From Clostridia bacterium (lineage in GTDB: Bacteria; Bacillota; Clostridia; Saccharofermentanales; Saccharofermentanaceae): a stretch of DNA of 23,230 nt. Shown in pieces: positions 1-7,051 of this stretch (positions within the stretch are counted from its first letter, which is position 1; every line of letters starts with the position of its first letter). The position numbers were made by a program, and so were the translations under genes. The notes below the pieces were generated by a model that was given only the letters and a program-made list of their open reading frames with translations, was not told the origin of the DNA and made no database searches. The stretch spans positions 1 to 23,230 of the forward strand of contig JADGQQ010000015.1 of assembly GCA_017881645.1 (NCBI GenBank). Direction: 5' to 3'.

Positions 1-81
1 ACCGGCACGGTTGACACCGATGCTTCCATCGGCGATATTCCTACATCCGTTACGACCCCGGCACCGACACCGACGCCGTAA
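1..81 (+). CDS. 3' end of an unidentified protein with Thr/Pro-rich tail
   Basis: Frame 1 is open from the first base to a TAA at 79-81 and encodes the last 26 residues of a protein. The tail ends in TPAPTPTP, a low-complexity Thr/Pro stretch typical of disordered ends or spacers on envelope-associated proteins. The start and all domains lie outside the window, so no function can be given. In many Clostridia the mgsA gene follows cell-shape genes such as rodA or a class B penicillin-binding protein, which would fit such a tail. That is context-based inference only. Confidence 0.55.
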   Translation, partial: TGTVDTDASIGDIPTSVTTPAPTPTP

Positions 82-202
82 TTTATATCCGGATACTTGC
101 GCGGTTCAGCGCACATTTTCATTCATATTGGATTCGATCGATCATGTTTCCATGCGAACAGGAAGAATGTTAATCGAATTGATACAGATTGCATGATTTC
201 CC

Positions 203-231
203 TTGCGAATTTTTGCATCTGTTTGTACAAT
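203..231 (+). promoter_or_regulatory. Candidate sigma-A promoter for the MgsA-like gene
   Basis: A -35 candidate TTGCGA (203-208) and a -10 candidate TACAAT (226-231) are separated by 17 bases. They sit 39 bases upstream of the ATG at 271, so transcription would start near 238. The -10 matches consensus at five of six positions and the -35 at four of six. Found by eye; no competing pair in 82-270 looked better. Confidence 0.45.
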
Positions 232-270
232 ATACGAGAAATAGACCATGGATGCGGGAGGTTTGTGATT

Positions 271-663
271 ATGAAGATCGTCCTATTAGCGGATAACCGT
301 AAAAACGAACTCCTTGTCAATTTCTGCATCGCCTATCGCCGGCTTCTTGCCAAACATGATCTCTATTCTTTACATAATACAGCGACTCTCCTGGAGACTT
401 CGGCGGAGCTCGACGTTTTCGGTTTATCCATGGATTATTCGGGTGGATTTGATCAGCTTGCTTCCAGAGCCATGTTCAATGAAATCGATTCCGTGATCTA
501 TCTTCGTGACACACAGATTTCGTTTTATGATGAGCTGAACCCGCTGCTCAAAGCCTGTGATTATAACAGCATTCCATACGCGACCAATCTGGCTTCGGCA
601 GAAATACTGATACTGGCTATCGACCGCGGCGATCTTGATTGGAGAGAACTGATCCGTACATAA
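271..663 (+). CDS. Methylglyoxal synthase-fold protein, probably catalytically inactive
   Basis: This 130-residue protein follows the MgsA family end to end. Its C-terminal half, with ACDYNSIPYATNLASAEIL at about 95-113 and RGDLDWRELI at the end, closely resembles Bacillus MgsA as I recall it. MgsA makes methylglyoxal from dihydroxyacetone phosphate. Key positions differ: the AHDxxxK start motif is ADNRKN (residues 7-12), the phosphate loop YATGTTG is YSLHNTA (32-38), GGDQQ is GGFDQ (58-62), and the PHxPD segment is FYDEL (85-89). Only the Asp of the F-F-x-D-P motif survives, as Asp80. The ATG at 271 is preceded by GGGAGG at 255-260 or shifted by one base, and it matches the family's usual start; in-frame codons upstream lack a ribosome site. 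I infer a non-catalytic binding or regulatory protein, or an enzyme of altered specificity. Confidence 0.8.
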   Translation: MKIVLLADNRKNELLVNFCIAYRRLLAKHDLYSLHNTATLLETSAELDVFGLSMDYSGGFDQLASRAMFNEIDSVIYLRDTQISFYDELNPLLKACDYNSIPYATNLASAEILILAIDRGDLDWRELIRT

Positions 664-768
664 TCATTGTCTCGCTGCACCGGATCTGACGCAATATGCA
701 CCGCTCCATTTCACATCGGATTCAATTGTGTAATGGTTTTTCATGATTCCTCATATTGCTGACGAATC

Positions 769-816
769 AGCGCCTATGTAGCGTGCAATAATTGCGTATA
801 GGCGCTATGTTTTTTT
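769..816 (+). terminator. Hairpin plus T tract between the MgsA-like and MBL genes
   Basis: AGCGCCTAT (769-777) pairs perfectly with ATAGGCGCT (798-806). Inside it GCAAT (785-789) can pair with ATTGC (791-795). Seven T residues follow at 810-816. It looks like an intrinsic terminator for the MgsA-like gene, but the T tract ends only 14 bases before the ATG at 831 and abuts the ribosome binding site, so it could also act as a leader attenuator for the next gene. Confidence 0.65.
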
Positions 817-830
817 AGAGGAGGCGTTCC

Positions 831-1499
831 ATGGAAATCCGGATATGCCCGTTTGGTCCCCTGCAGGCGAACTTATACGTTATCGTTTTTGGAACAGACG
901 CATTTATTGTGGATCCGTGTGTTCCGCTCGAGTCTCTAGAGCTAGACGGACTTAAGGTCAGAGGCATTTTTTGCACGCATGCGCATTATGACCACATCGT
1001 TGAAGCTGAGAACATTCGAAATGCTACGGGAAGTATTCTTCTGGCATATGAGGCGGAATGCCCTGTTATTCTGGATTCCCGTAAAAATATTTCCTCTCAT
1101 TCATTCGCTCCGGTTACGGTATTGCCTCCGATTTGTGCTCTAAAAGATGGGGACATTTTGAAGCCTGCCGATTTTGCGATGAAAGGAACAGACGATTTTA
1201 CCATTACCGTTCTCCACACGCCGGGGCATACCGGCGGATCTATGTGCCTTTTGTTCGAGGAAAAAACGGACGAAGGAGTGAATCGGTGTCTGTTTTCCGG
1301 TGACACCATTTTCGCAGGGACAGTCGGACGTACGGATCTTGGAGGAAGCATGCCGGATATGCTTCGATCCGTTCAGAAAATTTCGAATCTTCCGGATGAT
1401 GTGCGCATATTCCCCGGACACGGACCGGCGACGGCCGTACTAGCTGAGAAATCAGGCAACCCGTACTTTACAGCCCTAAAGTACAATGATATCATTTAG
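831..1499 (+). CDS. Metallo-beta-lactamase fold hydrolase, glyoxalase II-like
   Basis: This 222-residue protein is a compact single-domain member of the metallo-beta-lactamase superfamily, in the GloB/YcbL-type group of small thioester or ester hydrolases that use two metal ions. The metal ligands are all present: H50-x-H52-x-D54-H55 in THAHYDH, His133 in HTPGHTGG, Asp158 in FSGDT and His197 in FPGHG. Members of this group often hydrolyse S-D-lactoylglutathione or similar thioesters, but many are uncharacterised, so the substrate is unknown. The ATG at 831 follows GAGGAGG at 818-824. It lies between an MgsA-like gene and pheS and is bounded by terminators on both sides, so it is probably expressed alone. 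A link to methylglyoxal detoxification is suggested by the neighbour but weakened because that neighbour looks inactive. Confidence 0.85.
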   Translation: MEIRICPFGPLQANLYVIVFGTDAFIVDPCVPLESLELDGLKVRGIFCTHAHYDHIVEAENIRNATGSILLAYEAECPVILDSRKNISSHSFAPVTVLPPICALKDGDILKPADFAMKGTDDFTITVLHTPGHTGGSMCLLFEEKTDEGVNRCLFSGDTIFAGTVGRTDLGGSMPDMLRSVQKISNLPDDVRIFPGHGPATAVLAEKSGNPYFTALKYNDII

Positions 1500-1579
1500 G
1501 CACTGCGTCGGATTTGGGGTAAAGGCATAGCCTTGATGTGTGTTTTCCGTTTGAATCGGATGATCCGGTTGGATTTTTT

Positions 1580-1612
1580 CCTTCCGTCCCATATCTGGAC
1601 GGAAGGTTTTTT
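1580..1612 (+). terminator. Rho-independent terminator after the MBL hydrolase gene
   Basis: CCTTCCGTCC (1580-1589) and GGACGGAAGG (1597-1606) form a perfect 10-bp stem with a 7-base loop, followed by six T residues (1607-1612). It separates the hydrolase gene from pheST. The minus-strand flank is A-rich, so it should act on the plus strand only. Confidence 0.85.
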
Positions 1613-1698
1613 ACTACTTGCTGCAGATATCTATGAATTCGGTCCGACATCATGTAAGATCGAATCCGACACATAGGACAACTCCGGGAGGTTTTTTG

Positions 1699-2730
1699 AT
1701 GAGTGATCTTAAGAACGAACTGCTGACGATCCGGAAAGTATTTCAAAATGAAGTGCTTTCCATCCGGACATCCACCGAGGCCGATTCGCTGAGAGTGAAG
1801 TTTTTGGGTAAAAAGGGTGAATTAACCGCCGTACTTCGTGCCATGGGATCGCTTACTGCGGAAGAACGCCCTGTAATCGGACAGCTGGCCAATGATATTC
1901 GAACCGAGATGGAAGACACGCTCGCTATGCGGCTTTCGCAGGTTCGCGCCATGGAAAAAGCGGAGCAGCTTGCAACACAGACAATCGATGTTACATTGCC
2001 GGCGCAGCCCGTCTCTATGGGCGCTCGCCATCCTTTGTACAAAGCGATCGACGAAATCTGCGAGGTATTCTTAGGGTTAGGATATGTTATAGCGGAAGGT
2101 CCTGAAGTGGAATACGATCTATACAATTTCGAGAAACTGCGTCTTCCCAAGGGGCATCCGGCCCGTGATACCCAGGATACATTCTATATTACAGAGAATA
2201 TTTTGCTTCGTACTCAGACTTCACCGGTACAGGTACGCGTTATGGAAGCGAATAAGCCTCCCATCAAAGTCGTATGCCCCGGGAAAGTGTATCGTTCGGA
2301 TGCTCTCGACAGCACACATTCTCCGATATTTCATCAGATTGAAGGACTTGTTGTCGACAAAGGCGTAACCATGGGAGATTTGGTTGGTTCGCTTCAGCTT
2401 TTTGCACGGAAACTGTTCGGTGAGAATACGAAAATCCGACTGCGTCCGCATCATTTTCCTTTTACCGAACCTTCCTGCGAAGTGGATCTGACCTGCTGGT
2501 CCTGCGGGGGCAAAGGCTGCCGCGTATGTAAGGGCGAAGGCTGGATTGAAGTGTTGGGCGCCGGCATGGTGCATCCAGAAGTTCTTGCGGGATGCGGCAT
2601 TGATCCGGAAATATACAGCGGATTTGCTTTTGGCATCGGCGTGGAAAGAACGGCAATGGGTCGTTTCGGAATTGATGACATTCGCAATCTGTATGAGAAT
2701 GACATTCGATTCCTTCGTCAGTTTAAATAA
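1699..2730 (+). CDS. pheS: Phenylalanine--tRNA ligase alpha subunit
   Basis: This 343-residue class II aminoacyl-tRNA synthetase subunit carries the catalytic core of the alpha2-beta2 enzyme that charges tRNA-Phe in the cytoplasm. The N-terminal 85 residues or so are the helical tRNA-contacting arm. Motif 1 begins near G108 (GARHPLYKAIDEI), motif 2 near G195 (GKVYRSDALDSTHSP) and motif 3 is GFAFGIGVERTAM from G308. A Cys cluster, C266-x2-C269-x4-C274-x2-C277, interrupts the core as in many Firmicute PheS proteins and could bind zinc. The reading frame is open upstream to 1618, but the ATG at 1699 has GGGAGG at 1686-1691 and gives the family's usual length and MSDLKNEL-type start. pheT follows after 78 bases. 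Confidence 0.97.
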   Translation: MSDLKNELLTIRKVFQNEVLSIRTSTEADSLRVKFLGKKGELTAVLRAMGSLTAEERPVIGQLANDIRTEMEDTLAMRLSQVRAMEKAEQLATQTIDVTLPAQPVSMGARHPLYKAIDEICEVFLGLGYVIAEGPEVEYDLYNFEKLRLPKGHPARDTQDTFYITENILLRTQTSPVQVRVMEANKPPIKVVCPGKVYRSDALDSTHSPIFHQIEGLVVDKGVTMGDLVGSLQLFARKLFGENTKIRLRPHHFPFTEPSCEVDLTCWSCGGKGCRVCKGEGWIEVLGAGMVHPEVLAGCGIDPEIYSGFAFGIGVERTAMGRFGIDDIRNLYENDIRFLRQFK

Positions 2731-2808
2731 AGATCTGCGAATTGATTCATTGCATGAAAACGTAACTTATGTAGCAATATGGGTGTTGGCCCACAGGAGG
2801 ATAATTTC

Positions 2809-5235
2809 ATGAAAGCACCGATGGAGTGGCTGAAAGATTTCACGGATATTCCGGTTGAGACGCATGATTTCTGCGAACTTATGACGCTTTCGGGCTCAAA
2901 GGTTGAAGGAGTCATCACGAGCGGTCAGGATATCCAAAATGTATTTACAGGACGCATTCTGTCTTTCGAACCTCATCAGGATTCAAATCATCTGGTGGTA
3001 TGCCGGGTGGATATGGGAAGTGAAGAGCTTGGCGGCATTTTGCAGATCGTTTGCGGAGCACCGAATGTGGTCGCGGGCATGATTTGTCCGGTAGCTGTCG
3101 AAGGTGCACTTTTGCCTGGAGGTCTTCAGATCAAAAAGGGGAAACTGCGCGGAATTGAAAGTCAGGGCATGTGCTGTTCCGTTCAGGAACTGGGATTTGC
3201 TCCTTCGGATTTGCCCGGCGGTGCGGAAAACGGATTATGGCATATGCCGGATGATACACCGGTTGGAATGGATATCAAAGTATATTTGGGTCTTGGATAT
3301 ACAACCATCGATTTTGAAATTACTTCCAACCGTCCTGACTGCTTTTCTATCGAAGGATTGGGCAGAGAAGCAGCGATCACACTCGGACAGGAATTTACGG
3401 CCCGCAGACCATCGGTTAAAGAACTGGGAACGGAAGAGACGAAGGACCTTGCGACAATTGAAATTCTTGCACCGGATCTTTGTTACCGCTACTGTTCGAG
3501 GATTGTTCATGACGTGCAGATCGGTCCGTCTCCGTCCTGGATGCAGAGAAGATTAAGAGATGCCGGAATGCGGCCGATTAACAATATTGTGGATATCACG
3601 AATTATGTCTGTCTGGAACTGGGTCAGCCCATGCACGCATTTGACCTCGAGTACCTTTCCGGCCGGCACATAATTGTCCGTCAGGCGAAAGATCACGAAA
3701 AAACCCGCACGCTCGATGGCGCGGAACGTGTTCTGGATGCCGCGATGCTGGTTATTGCCGATGAAGAGAAGGTTTGTGCGATTGCCGGTGTCATGGGGAG
3801 CGAGAATTCCGAAGTAAAAGCCGAAACGAAGACGATTCTGTTCGAATCTGCTACATTTAATGCAGCCAGTGTGCGTCAGACCGCCGTCAGAAACGGGCTA
3901 CGGACTGAGGCCTCATCACGCTACGAAAAAGGCCTCGATCCGGAAAATGCTCTGAGAGCATTGAATCGCGCCTGTGAACTGGTTGAGCTCATGCGCTGCG
4001 GCACCGTAACAAGAGGCGTTATTGATGTATATCCGACGCACTTGAAGCCGGCTGCGATTGCCATATCTGCTCAAAAGATCAACGCACTTCTCGGCACAAA
4101 AATTGATGAAGAATTTATGCGTGACAAGCTTACGCTGCTTGGCTGTACATTGTCGGAAAATCAGGGACAGCTCATTTGTACAGCCCCAAGCTACCGGCCG
4201 GATCTCGAAAGCGCCGCCGATATTGCAGAAGAAATTGCGCGTTTTTACGGGTACAACCAAATCGAACCGACATTGCTGTCCGGCAAAGAGACGACTCTTG
4301 GCGGGCGGACGCACGCGCAGCAGGTGGTAGAAAAGATCAAGGATGTTATGGTGGCACAGGGATTTTTCGAAGCGATCACGTATTCTTTTGAAAGCCCGAA
4401 AGATATGGATAAATTATTAGTATCGGAGGAAGACCCGATTCGCCGTCAGGTGACGATTATGAATCCTCTGGGTGAAGATTTCTCTGTCATGCGGACTTCC
4501 ATGGTTCCCTCCATGCTGCGCATAGCCGCGACCAACAGCAGCCGGTCGGTAAAAGCAGCATCGATTTTCGAGATTGCGTATATTTATCTTCCAAACGAAG
4601 ACGCCGCAAAGCTTCCCGAAGAACGCCGGCTTCTATCGGCATTCTCCTATGATCTGGATGCTCCGTCTGATGCAGCCGGCACTTTCTTTTCACTGAAAGG
4701 TGCAGCAACAGAGTTATGTGCCAACCTTGGCATAAAGAATATCTCTTTTGAACCTGTTTCCAACATTCCGTATCTGCACCCGGGCCGGTCCGCGAAGATT
4801 CAGCTGCAGGGAAAGACCTGCGGGCATATCGGCTATGTCCATCCGCAGGCCGCCGAGAATTTTGAAGCGCCTGAGGGAACGGTTCTGCTGATTTTGGAAG
4901 TAGATGCTGTGATCCGTGCGTCCACTGCAAAACGCGTTTATACGCCGCTTCCCAAATTTCCCGGAATTTCGCGGGATATCGCCGTGACGTTAGCGTCTGA
5001 TATTCCGGTTGGTTCGATTGAGAAGATTATCCGCAAAAAAGGCGGGAAATTTCTGGAATCATATTCACTTTTTGATGTCTATACCGGTAAACAGGTCGGT
5101 GAGAACAAGAAATCCGTGGCATACAGTCTCGTTTTCCGGTCGCTCGAGCGGACACTTGCGGATGCGGACATCCAAAGTGCTTATTCCGATATCATCTCGT
5201 CGCTTGAAAAGGAATTGGGTGCGCAGCTCCGCTGA
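2809..5235 (+). CDS. pheT: Phenylalanine--tRNA ligase beta subunit
   Basis: This 808-residue protein is the editing and tRNA-binding subunit that pairs with PheS. In order it shows an EMAP/OB-type tRNA-binding domain at about 40-150 (VCGAPNV near 87), the B3/B4 editing region at about 205-385, the B5 domain at about 405-475, a catalytic-like core at about 480-700, and a ferredoxin-fold anticodon-binding domain at about 715-806 starting with KFPGISRDIAV. Length matches the family norm. The ATG at 2809 lies eight bases after CAGGAGG (2794-2800); an in-frame start 30 bases upstream lacks a site. No terminator is visible after the stop, so some read-through into the downstream secreted-protein genes is possible. 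Confidence 0.97.
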   Translation: MKAPMEWLKDFTDIPVETHDFCELMTLSGSKVEGVITSGQDIQNVFTGRILSFEPHQDSNHLVVCRVDMGSEELGGILQIVCGAPNVVAGMICPVAVEGALLPGGLQIKKGKLRGIESQGMCCSVQELGFAPSDLPGGAENGLWHMPDDTPVGMDIKVYLGLGYTTIDFEITSNRPDCFSIEGLGREAAITLGQEFTARRPSVKELGTEETKDLATIEILAPDLCYRYCSRIVHDVQIGPSPSWMQRRLRDAGMRPINNIVDITNYVCLELGQPMHAFDLEYLSGRHIIVRQAKDHEKTRTLDGAERVLDAAMLVIADEEKVCAIAGVMGSENSEVKAETKTILFESATFNAASVRQTAVRNGLRTEASSRYEKGLDPENALRALNRACELVELMRCGTVTRGVIDVYPTHLKPAAIAISAQKINALLGTKIDEEFMRDKLTLLGCTLSENQGQLICTAPSYRPDLESAADIAEEIARFYGYNQIEPTLLSGKETTLGGRTHAQQVVEKIKDVMVAQGFFEAITYSFESPKDMDKLLVSEEDPIRRQVTIMNPLGEDFSVMRTSMVPSMLRIAATNSSRSVKAASIFEIAYIYLPNEDAAKLPEERRLLSAFSYDLDAPSDAAGTFFSLKGAATELCANLGIKNISFEPVSNIPYLHPGRSAKIQLQGKTCGHIGYVHPQAAENFEAPEGTVLLILEVDAVIRASTAKRVYTPLPKFPGISRDIAVTLASDIPVGSIEKIIRKKGGKFLESYSLFDVYTGKQVGENKKSVAYSLVFRSLERTLADADIQSAYSDIISSLEKELGAQLR

Positions 5236-5265
5236 TCATATCTTCCTGCCCAAATCTGTCGGCTA

Positions 5266-5313
5266 TTGTCGAAAAACAACGCTGATTGTCGAAAAACCGA
5301 ACCGATGCATATT
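5266..5313 (+). promoter_or_regulatory. Two tandem Spo0A-box matches and a weak sigma-A promoter
   Basis: The 13-mer ATTGTCGAAAAAC occurs at 5265-5277 and again at 5285-5297. Each copy contains TTGTCGAA (5266-5273 and 5286-5293), an exact match to the Spo0A box consensus of Bacillus and Clostridia, in the same orientation and 20 bp apart, about two helical turns. A weak promoter overlaps the second box: TTGTCG (5286-5291), 16 bases, then CATATT (5308-5313). Boxes touching and just upstream of the -35 are the usual layout at Spo0A-activated sigma-A promoters. Binding is inferred, not shown. Confidence 0.6.
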
Positions 5314-5351
5314 TCACCTCTTGGTAGAATTTCTATCAGGAGGTGATTTTT

Positions 5352-5642
5352 ATGTCACATACCATACAGACTGCGATTGCATTTCCGATCGTTTTGACAG
5401 GGATCGTGTGGTTGCTGTCCTCGGGTCCGATTCTCTACAGCGAGACGGCGGAGGCTGCATCATTTCAAGCGGAGGCCGTCGGACAGGAGTTGGAGAATTG
5501 CCGGATATATTCCATTGAACCGCTCAATATCGACCAGCATTCTTTTGAAGTCATCTGCACTTCTCCGGAGAGAATGTATTCGTTCATTCTGGCTCTGGAA
5601 GATTCTGCAGCGATTCTGAAGGAAGGGGTGTTTTCCGCATGA
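5352..5642 (+). CDS. Small secreted pseudopilin-like protein, first gene of the Tad-like operon
   Basis: This 96-residue protein has one hydrophobic N-terminal segment at about 9-29 (AIAFPIVLTGIVWLLSSGP) followed by an Ala/Glu-rich helix and a short globular tail. That shape fits a minor pseudopilin or TadE-like protein anchored in the membrane with its tail outside. It has no clear prepilin peptidase motif and I recognise no named family, so the assignment rests mainly on its neighbours. The ATG at 5352 sits five bases after a near-perfect AGGAGGTGA (5338-5346). Its TGA overlaps the next gene's ATG in an ATGA arrangement, so the two are translationally coupled. It lies directly downstream of the two Spo0A-box matches. 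Confidence 0.7.
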   Translation: MSHTIQTAIAFPIVLTGIVWLLSSGPILYSETAEAASFQAEAVGQELENCRIYSIEPLNIDQHSFEVICTSPERMYSFILALEDSAAILKEGVFSA

Positions 5643-7051
5643 GAATACGGAAACACCGTAACAAGAACGGCGGGGCGGCCATTTTTCTGTGCATTGTTTT
5701 ATCTGCAGTGATACTTACAGAGAGTGTGCTGTTCTGCGCTTCCGGACAAAGAGCGGCAGAAGCCGAGCTGTATCGATGTCTTCATCTGCAGAGTTCACAG
5801 ATTTTATGCAGATATAATGAATCCCTTCTGAAGAATTACGGCATCTATGCATTTGATGCAAGTGCGGTAGGTCACACGGTTTTTGACACTTGTTTTGCCG
5901 GATCCGACAAGACGACACTTACGATAACGCCTGCGCATCCGCTGACGAGCGCAGAAGTTCTGACCGGTGTTTCGGATTTTATGAAAATCCGTATCCCTGC
6001 AATCGCTGCCGACAAAATATTAACAGGTATAAAAGGAATGTATTCACAGATACAGGATTCCGGAATTGCAAAGAAAACAGGCAATGCTGATGCCACGGCC
6101 TGGATAGGTTATCTGAAGGAATATCTGTCCGGGAAAGATACGTGGAGCAGCATTCTCGGCAACGCAGCTTCTTTCATTCAAGTCGTTGATTTTACCGGGA
6201 AATGCAAGGATCTTGAAGATTTTGCAACCCAATACCGCAACATCATTGAGTCAGATGCGACGCAGTACTTGCAGGGCGATGCCGAAACCTCATATCAGGA
6301 TACGATTCTTCAGCCTGATTCAATATCGGACATGTTGAGTAATGTAGATTCCATGATGAACAGTCAGATGCCGGATCTTGTGGATTCGCTCCTGTTTAAT
6401 GCATATTCCGTGTCATTTTTGGATTCGGAAATCAGTACTATTGACGACGGTGATACACAAACTCCCGAAAAGAATATTCTTGGAGTTCCGTTCTCTGAAG
6501 TGCATGCGGGAAACCATGCGGATCTTGAATATCTGATCACAGGAATCGATTATGAACCCGTTTCCTGCGGTGCAGTGAAAGTTGCCGTATATGACTTGCG
6601 GACTCTTCTGGATTTTGGGTCATCGCTACTGGATAGTGACAAAATGAAGCAAGCGGAGGGTATCGCAGAAGTCGTCAGCATTGTGCTTGCAGCACTGACA
6701 TTAGGCACCGTATCGATTGATCCCGAGATTATCAAATATATTGTTCTGTATGTTATGGCCGTGGGTCAGGCATTATCGGACATGTCTGTACTTCTAAGCG
6801 GCGGGAGTATTCCGCTGATGGACCTTACGGTAATATCCGATATTCCGGCTCTGAACGAATGGGTCATGACAGATTTTCGGGACTATCTGGGTATTTTCCT
6901 GCTGTTTATACCGCAGGATTGGAAACTGTCCCGACTTCTGTCCATTTTGAAAAGAGACTGCGGCTCATATCTGTATTGCGGCGTTCAGCTGGATGCGGAG
7001 TATCTTGGGCATGGTTTTTCCCTGGAGGACTCATACGATGTGTATTCCTGA
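5639..7051 (+). CDS. TadG/DUF5702-like membrane-anchored pilus-assembly protein
   Basis: This 470-residue protein begins with a basic stretch and one transmembrane segment at about 11-32 (GAAIFLCIVLSAVILTESVL), then an Ala/Glu helix and the segment SQILCRYNESLLKNYGIYAFD. That last pattern, ending in YNxxLLxxYGIYAxD, resembles the start of DUF5702/TadG-like proteins in Firmicute Tad pilus loci, as I recall them. A long extracytoplasmic domain follows, with a hydrophobic stretch at about 338-390. It lacks a Glu at +5 after its Gly-Gly, so it is probably not a processed prepilin. It overlaps the upstream gene by 4 bases and the downstream gene by 14. It most likely works with its two neighbours in a pilus-like or secretion structure; the exact role is unknown. 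Confidence 0.7.
   Translation: MRIRKHRNKNGGAAIFLCIVLSAVILTESVLFCASGQRAAEAELYRCLHLQSSQILCRYNESLLKNYGIYAFDASAVGHTVFDTCFAGSDKTTLTITPAHPLTSAEVLTGVSDFMKIRIPAIAADKILTGIKGMYSQIQDSGIAKKTGNADATAWIGYLKEYLSGKDTWSSILGNAASFIQVVDFTGKCKDLEDFATQYRNIIESDATQYLQGDAETSYQDTILQPDSISDMLSNVDSMMNSQMPDLVDSLLFNAYSVSFLDSEISTIDDGDTQTPEKNILGVPFSEVHAGNHADLEYLITGIDYEPVSCGAVKVAVYDLRTLLDFGSSLLDSDKMKQAEGIAEVVSIVLAALTLGTVSIDPEIIKYIVLYVMAVGQALSDMSVLLSGGSIPLMDLTVISDIPALNEWVMTDFRDYLGIFLLFIPQDWKLSRLLSILKRDCGSYLYCGVQLDAEYLGHGFSLEDSYDVYS

Noticed and set aside
1534..1612. Possible Phe-codon leader peptide or T-box attenuator ahead of pheS.
   Set aside because: A frame with Phe codons runs into the 1580-1612 hairpin, but it has no clear ribosome site and does not stop before the hairpin, and no T-box core is seen. 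The hairpin is better explained as the terminator of the upstream hydrolase.
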